Source of the DNA: an uncultured Bacteroidota bacterium
GTDB lineage: Bacteria > Bacteroidota > Bacteroidia > Bacteroidales > SZUA-534
Direction of reading: 5' to 3'
DNA: 8,914 bases
Assembly: GCA_937899145.1 (NCBI GenBank)
Contig: CALBPW010000089.1
Coordinates: 1-8,914, forward strand
Of this stretch, positions 5,422-8,914 are shown piece after piece; the first letter of the stretch is position 1, and each line of letters opens with the position of its first letter. The translations under genes were made by a program, and so were the position numbers. Under the pieces are notes generated by a model, which was not told where the DNA came from, ran no database searches, and saw only the letters and a list, made by a program, of their open reading frames with translations.

Positions 5422-8034
5422 ATGATGAATTCGAAAGAGATACGCAATCAGTTTAAAGATTTTTTCGCATCGAAACAACACCAAATTGTGAGCAGTGCTC
5501 CGATGGTTATTAAGGGCGACCCGACACTTATGTTCACCAACGCTGGCATGAACCAGTTTAAAGACATTTTTCTGGGCATATCGCCACGCAAATGGCCACG
5601 CGTTGCCGATAGTCAGAAATGCCTTCGCGTATCGGGCAAACACAATGATTTGGAGGAAGTCGGGCTTGACACTTACCACCACACAATGTTCGAGATGCTT
5701 GGCAACTGGTCGTTTGGCGACTATTTTAAAGCCGAGGCCATTGCTTGGGCTTGGGAACTGCTTACCGATGTTTTCAAACTTCCGAAAGACCGCCTTTATG
5801 CAACTGTTTTTGAAGGCGACCCGTCAGAAAATTTAGAAATGGACACCGAAGCTGAACAAATCTGGCTTAAATATCTACCGAAAGACCATGTGATTTGCGG
5901 CAACAAACACGACAATTTTTGGGAGATGGGCGCCACAGGTCCGTGTGGCCCGTGCTCTGAAATCCACATCGACCTGCGCGACGACGATGAGCGAGCAAAA
6001 CTGCCCGGGCGTGAGCTTGTAAACCAAAGCAATCCGCTTGTCATCGAAATTTGGAACCTTGTGTTTATGCAGTTCAACCGCAAAGCCGACGGCTCACTTG
6101 AACTTCTGCCTCAAAAACACGTTGACACCGGTATGGGCTTTGAACGCTTGTGCATGGCTCTGCAAGGCAAAAAATCGAACTATGACACCGATGTGTTCCA
6201 ACCAATTATTAAGGAGATTGGAAAAATCGGAAATTGCGAATACGGCAAAGGCCAAAAAACCGACATTGCAATGCGCGTAATTGCCGACCACATTCGCACC
6301 ATCGCCTTCTCAATAACCGACGGACAACTGCCATCGAACGCAAAAGCAGGCTACGTAATCCGCCGAATTTTGCGCCGCGCCGTCCGCTACGGATACACAT
6401 TCCTCGGACAACGTAAAGCATTTATGTACAAATTGTTACCTGTACTTATCGACACTATGGGCGATGCTTATCCCGAACTGAAAGCACAACAGTCGCTTGT
6501 TGAGAAGGTGATAAAAGAAGAGGAAGAAGCCTTTCTCCGCACACTTGAAACAGGTATGCGCCTGCTTGATAAAGTTATGGCAGATGCCAAATCGTCTAAA
6601 AAAACCGAAATATCTGGTGTTGAAGCATTTACACTATACGACACCTACGGATTCCCTCTTGATTTAACAGAGTTAATACTGCGCGAAAATGGATTGACAG
6701 TAAATCATAGCGAGTTCGACATTGAGATGCAGAAACAAAAAGAACGCGCACGCAATGCAGCACAAGTTGAAACTGGCGATTGGGTTTACTTGCAAGAAGG
6801 AGAGTCGGAATTTGTTGGTTACGACCTGCTTGAGGTTGATGCCGAAATTTTGCGCTACCGGAAAGTAAAACAGAAAAATGCCGAGATGTTCCAGATTGTG
6901 CTCAATCGCACACCATTCTATGCCGAAATGGGCGGTCAGATTGGCGACACCGGCTATTTGGAAGCCGATGGCGAGCGCATCGAAATCATCGATACAAAAA
7001 AGGAGAATAATTTGAGTGTGCATTTTGCAAAATTGCTGCCCAAAGACCCGACAGCAACCTTCCGCGCCGTTGTCAACATTGAGCGCCGCCAACAAACAGC
7101 AAATAACCACACGGCTACCCACCTTCTTCATTACGCTCTGCGTCAGGTGCTTGGCACACATGTTGAGCAAAAAGGCTCGTTTGTGTCGCCCGATTCGCTC
7201 CGCTTCGATTTCTCTCATTTCCAGAAAGTTACCGATGATGAATTGCGGCAAGTTGAGCGGATAGCAAACCGTCTTGTCAGGCAAAATCTTGTGCTTGAAG
7301 AAAATCGAAATATGCCTATCGAAGAGGCAAAATCGCTTGGCGCAATGGCCTTATTTGGCGAAAAATATGGCGATACGGTTCGTGTTATAAAATATGGTCC
7401 ATCAATCGAACTTTGTGGCGGAACTCACGTTTATGCGACTGGCGAAATCGGGTTGATTAAAATATTATCAGAAAGTTCTGTAGCTGCCGGAGTCAGACGT
7501 ATTGAAGCCGTTACTGCCGAGAATGCTGAAAAACTGATTGAATTGGCCGAAGATACAATGCGCGACATCAAGAATTTCTTCAACAACACACCAAATCTCA
7601 CACAATCAATCAAAAAACTATTTGAGGAAAACGCTGAATACAAAAAACAGGCAGAGCAATTTATGGCTGAAAAATGCCAACAAATAAAAGAAATGCTGCT
7701 GCAAAAAGCCATCGATAAAAATGGCGTAAAGCTGATGGTATTGCGAGGCGAATTTGATGCTGATGCGGTTAAAAATATCGCATTCCAATTACGTAGCCAA
7801 CTATCAGAAAAAGCAGCATTTATTGCGGGGTGCGTCACCAATGGCAAACCACAAATCACAGTCGCTTTATCAGACGAGTTGGTGTCGGGCGGAATGAATG
7901 CGACAAATATGATTCGCAGTGTTGCCAAGGAGATTCAGGGCGGTGGAGGTGGCCAACCTTTCTTTGCAACGGCTGGCGGGAAAAATCCGGATGGCATTGG
8001 CAAAGCTGTTGATATGCTGATTGAGATGATTTAA
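5422..8034 (+). CDS. alaS: Alanyl-tRNA synthetase
   Basis: This cytosolic class II synthetase attaches alanine to tRNA-Ala and removes mischarged serine or glycine. The 870 residues match the full bacterial length (E. coli 876). In order: catalytic domain (about 1-245) with [52 protein letters not shown] and the motif 3 segment [10 protein letters not shown]; tRNA-recognition domain with [19 protein letters not shown] and [15 protein letters not shown]; editing domain with zinc-site residues H563 and H567 (HTATH) and C665 and H669 (CGGTH); and a C-Ala domain with the glycine-rich [14 protein letters not shown] near the end. No key residue is missing. Two ATG codons are adjacent (5422 and 5425); either could be the start, and no Shine-Dalgarno sequence separates them. 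It is transcribed alone, away from the M23 gene, and ends at its own terminator. Confidence 0.98.
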   Translation: MMNSKEIRNQFKDFFASKQHQIVSSAPMVIKGDPTLMFTNAGMNQFKDIFLGISPRKWPRVADSQKCLRVSGKHNDLEEVGLDTYHHTMFEMLGNWSFGDYFKAEAIAWAWELLTDVFKLPKDRLYATVFEGDPSENLEMDTEAEQIWLKYLPKDHVICGNKHDNFWEMGATGPCGPCSEIHIDLRDDDERAKLPGRELVNQSNPLVIEIWNLVFMQFNRKADGSLELLPQKHVDTGMGFERLCMALQGKKSNYDTDVFQPIIKEIGKIGNCEYGKGQKTDIAMRVIADHIRTIAFSITDGQLPSNAKAGYVIRRILRRAVRYGYTFLGQRKAFMYKLLPVLIDTMGDAYPELKAQQSLVEKVIKEEEEAFLRTLETGMRLLDKVMADAKSSKKTEISGVEAFTLYDTYGFPLDLTELILRENGLTVNHSEFDIEMQKQKERARNAAQVETGDWVYLQEGESEFVGYDLLEVDAEILRYRKVKQKNAEMFQIVLNRTPFYAEMGGQIGDTGYLEADGERIEIIDTKKENNLSVHFAKLLPKDPTATFRAVVNIERRQQTANNHTATHLLHYALRQVLGTHVEQKGSFVSPDSLRFDFSHFQKVTDDELRQVERIANRLVRQNLVLEENRNMPIEEAKSLGAMALFGEKYGDTVRVIKYGPSIELCGGTHVYATGEIGLIKILSESSVAAGVRRIEAVTAENAEKLIELAEDTMRDIKNFFNNTPNLTQSIKKLFEENAEYKKQAEQFMAEKCQQIKEMLLQKAIDKNGVKLMVLRGEFDADAVKNIAFQLRSQLSEKAAFIAGCVTNGKPQITVALSDELVSGGMNATNMIRSVAKEIQGGGGGQPFFATAGGKNPDGIGKAVDMLIEMI

Positions 8035-8067
8035 AAGCGGATAAGCAATTATCCTATTTCAGAAAAT

Positions 8068-8095
8068 AAAACGCTCGAGAAATCGGGCGTTTTTT
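8068..8095 (+). terminator. Rho-independent terminator of alaS
   Basis: AACGCTCGA (8070-8078) pairs with TCGGGCGTT (8083-8091), nine pairs including one U-G wobble, around a GAAA tetraloop. A T-run follows, and the flanking A and T runs lengthen the stem. It starts about 35 nt after the alaS stop codon. Confidence 0.93.
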
Positions 8096-8228
8096 GTTAA
8101 ATACAATTTTGAAAACTTTATGCAAAAGTTTGGCGTCGGATTCCATATACATAAAAAGCAGTTACAAACCTTGCATCTTCTTTTGCATTGTAAAAAAAAG
8201 AAAACATCTAACTATAAGGCATTTATGA

Positions 8229-8260
8229 CAAAAAAAGAGACTACCCTTTTGGTAGTCTCT
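8229..8260 (-). terminator. Rho-independent terminator of the GLUG-repeat gene
   Basis: On the minus strand a perfect 10-bp stem, AGAGACTACC with GGTAGTCTCT (8236-8245 and 8251-8260), closes a 5-nt loop and is followed by a run of T. It lies about 40 nt after the stop codon at 8302 and faces the alaS terminator. The plus strand lacks a T-run after the stem. Confidence 0.93.
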
Positions 8261-8301
8261 CACCGAGATATTAATTAACCGCTTATCGCTAATTTGTAGT
8301 T

Positions 8302-8914
8302 CTATTCGCCTTGGTCGCCCGACATATAAGCGGTTGTTGTTGTACCAACTTCGGTGTCAAAAGCCTTTCCGTCAACCTTGACACTTGCCGTGCAAGAAGT
8401 GATTTTGCCCTCGTTTGCACGACCAATAATTGCGCCCGGAGTAACAGTGTTGTTGATAGTTCCGGCTACAGTGCAATTTGTTAAATTGAATGCCGTTTCT
8501 TGATTGTAGTAGTACAAAGGAGTACCAACAAGACCGCCAACGTGGGTTGCGTTTGGAGCATCAATTGTAACAGTTACGTTGCAATCTGAAAATTCGGCAG
8601 GATATTTTGTGCAAGTAACGCCCTCAACTTCATAAACTGGAGTTGGATCACTCATTGTGCCGGCATAGCCGCAGAGTCCGCCGATTGCGTGCCCTCCTTT
8701 AGTTGTTTTGATTGTTACATCAACAGTGCAGTTTTTTACTACATCAATCATCATCATACAACCTGCTATGCCTCCTAAGCCAACAGGTTCGTTGCCGTAA
8801 GCTTCGATTTTGCCCGATACTTTGCAGTCAGAAAATATGCTGTTTCCTTCAGCACCACCGACTGCGACCGATCCACCACTAGGCGAGGCTGCGACACTGA
8901 AAAGTCCACCTTGC
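8302..8914 (-). CDS. GLUG-repeat surface protein, 5' end missing
   Basis: The frame is open to the right edge: 203 residues are visible and the N-terminus is outside the window. The ATG at 8755-8757 is internal, since coding sequence of the same repeat type continues upstream of it. The protein is built of degenerate repeats, each with a strand containing a cysteine (SDCKVSG, KNCTVDV, SDCNVTV, TNCTVAG, TSCTASV; visible residues C30, C62, C111, C147, C174) and most then with a GG[LI]xG turn (GGIAG 47-51, GGLCG 78-82, GGLVG 126-130, and the decayed GAIIG 160-164). This is the GLUG motif pattern of right-handed beta-helix adhesins and surface proteins. It is rich in Thr, Val, Gly and Asn, as expected of secreted proteins. 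The C-terminus is short (AYMSGDQGE) with no recognisable sorting domain, so anchoring, if any, must be N-terminal. Substrate or ligand unknown. Confidence 0.85.
   Translation of the reverse strand, partial: QGGLFSVAASPSGGSVAVGGAEGNSIFSDCKVSGKIEAYGNEPVGLGGIAGCMMMIDVVKNCTVDVTIKTTKGGHAIGGLCGYAGTMSDPTPVYEVEGVTCTKYPAEFSDCNVTVTIDAPNATHVGGLVGTPLYYYNQETAFNLTNCTVAGTINNTVTPGAIIGRANEGKITSCTASVKVDGKAFDTEVGTTTTAYMSGDQGE

Noticed and set aside
6673..7284. Minus-strand open frame of 203 codons
   Set aside because: Entirely inside alaS, antisense to its conserved editing domain; no recognisable motif.
7431..7928. Minus-strand Ser/Phe-rich open frame of 165 codons
   Set aside because: Shadow of the C-terminal part of alaS; composition is that of a reversed Glu/Lys-rich gene.
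8113..8131. Small inverted repeat AAACTTT-atgca-AAAGTTT after alaS, resembling the arms of the palindrome at 821-945
   Set aside because: Only 7 bp of AT-rich pairing; too short to claim as a second copy of the element without a genome search.
8302..8757. Reading the GLUG-repeat gene as complete from the ATG at 8757
   Set aside because: The same frame stays open to 8914 and encodes further repeats (SDCKVSG, GGIAG), so this Met is internal.

Overview
The window looks like one assembled contig from a Bacteroidetes genome, most likely order Bacteroidales (inferred). The reasons are promoter-like boxes of the TTTG / TAnnTTTG type, start codons without clear Shine-Dalgarno sequences, a lipoprotein with a Lys/Asp-rich stretch just after its lipobox cysteine, a short phosphoglycerate dehydrogenase with Lys at the usual catalytic His position, and the divergent grouping of alaS with an M23 peptidase and a small MerR gene. 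No plasmid, phage, insertion sequence, CRISPR array, rRNA or tRNA was seen.

Left part (1-1239): bases 1-36 are Illumina adapter, not genome. A minus-strand surface lipoprotein gene runs into it and is cut off. Its upstream region is over 500 bp and contains a good promoter near 1035-1065, a striking 125-nt imperfect palindrome (821-945) in the predicted leader, and a separate 14-bp palindrome.

Centre (1189-4344): all genes are on the minus strand. serC and serA, 3 nt apart, encode the first two steps of serine synthesis from 3-phosphoglycerate and end at a terminator; a promoter-like box lies upstream. Next comes a stand-alone SiaC-type (DUF1987) phosphoprotein gene with its own terminator, then a MerR-type regulator gene.

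Right part (4356-8914): a membrane-anchored M23 endopeptidase gene sits 11 nt upstream of merR and probably shares its transcript. It is divergent from alaS (plus strand, complete alanyl-tRNA synthetase). alaS ends at a terminator that faces a second terminator belonging to a minus-strand GLUG-repeat surface protein, which is cut by the right edge.

The core is ordinary housekeeping DNA (serine synthesis, alanine charging, cell-wall remodelling), with envelope proteins at both edges. I found no complete undescribed multi-gene system. The most unusual signal is the long palindrome in the lipoprotein leader, followed by the isolated SiaC-type switch protein.
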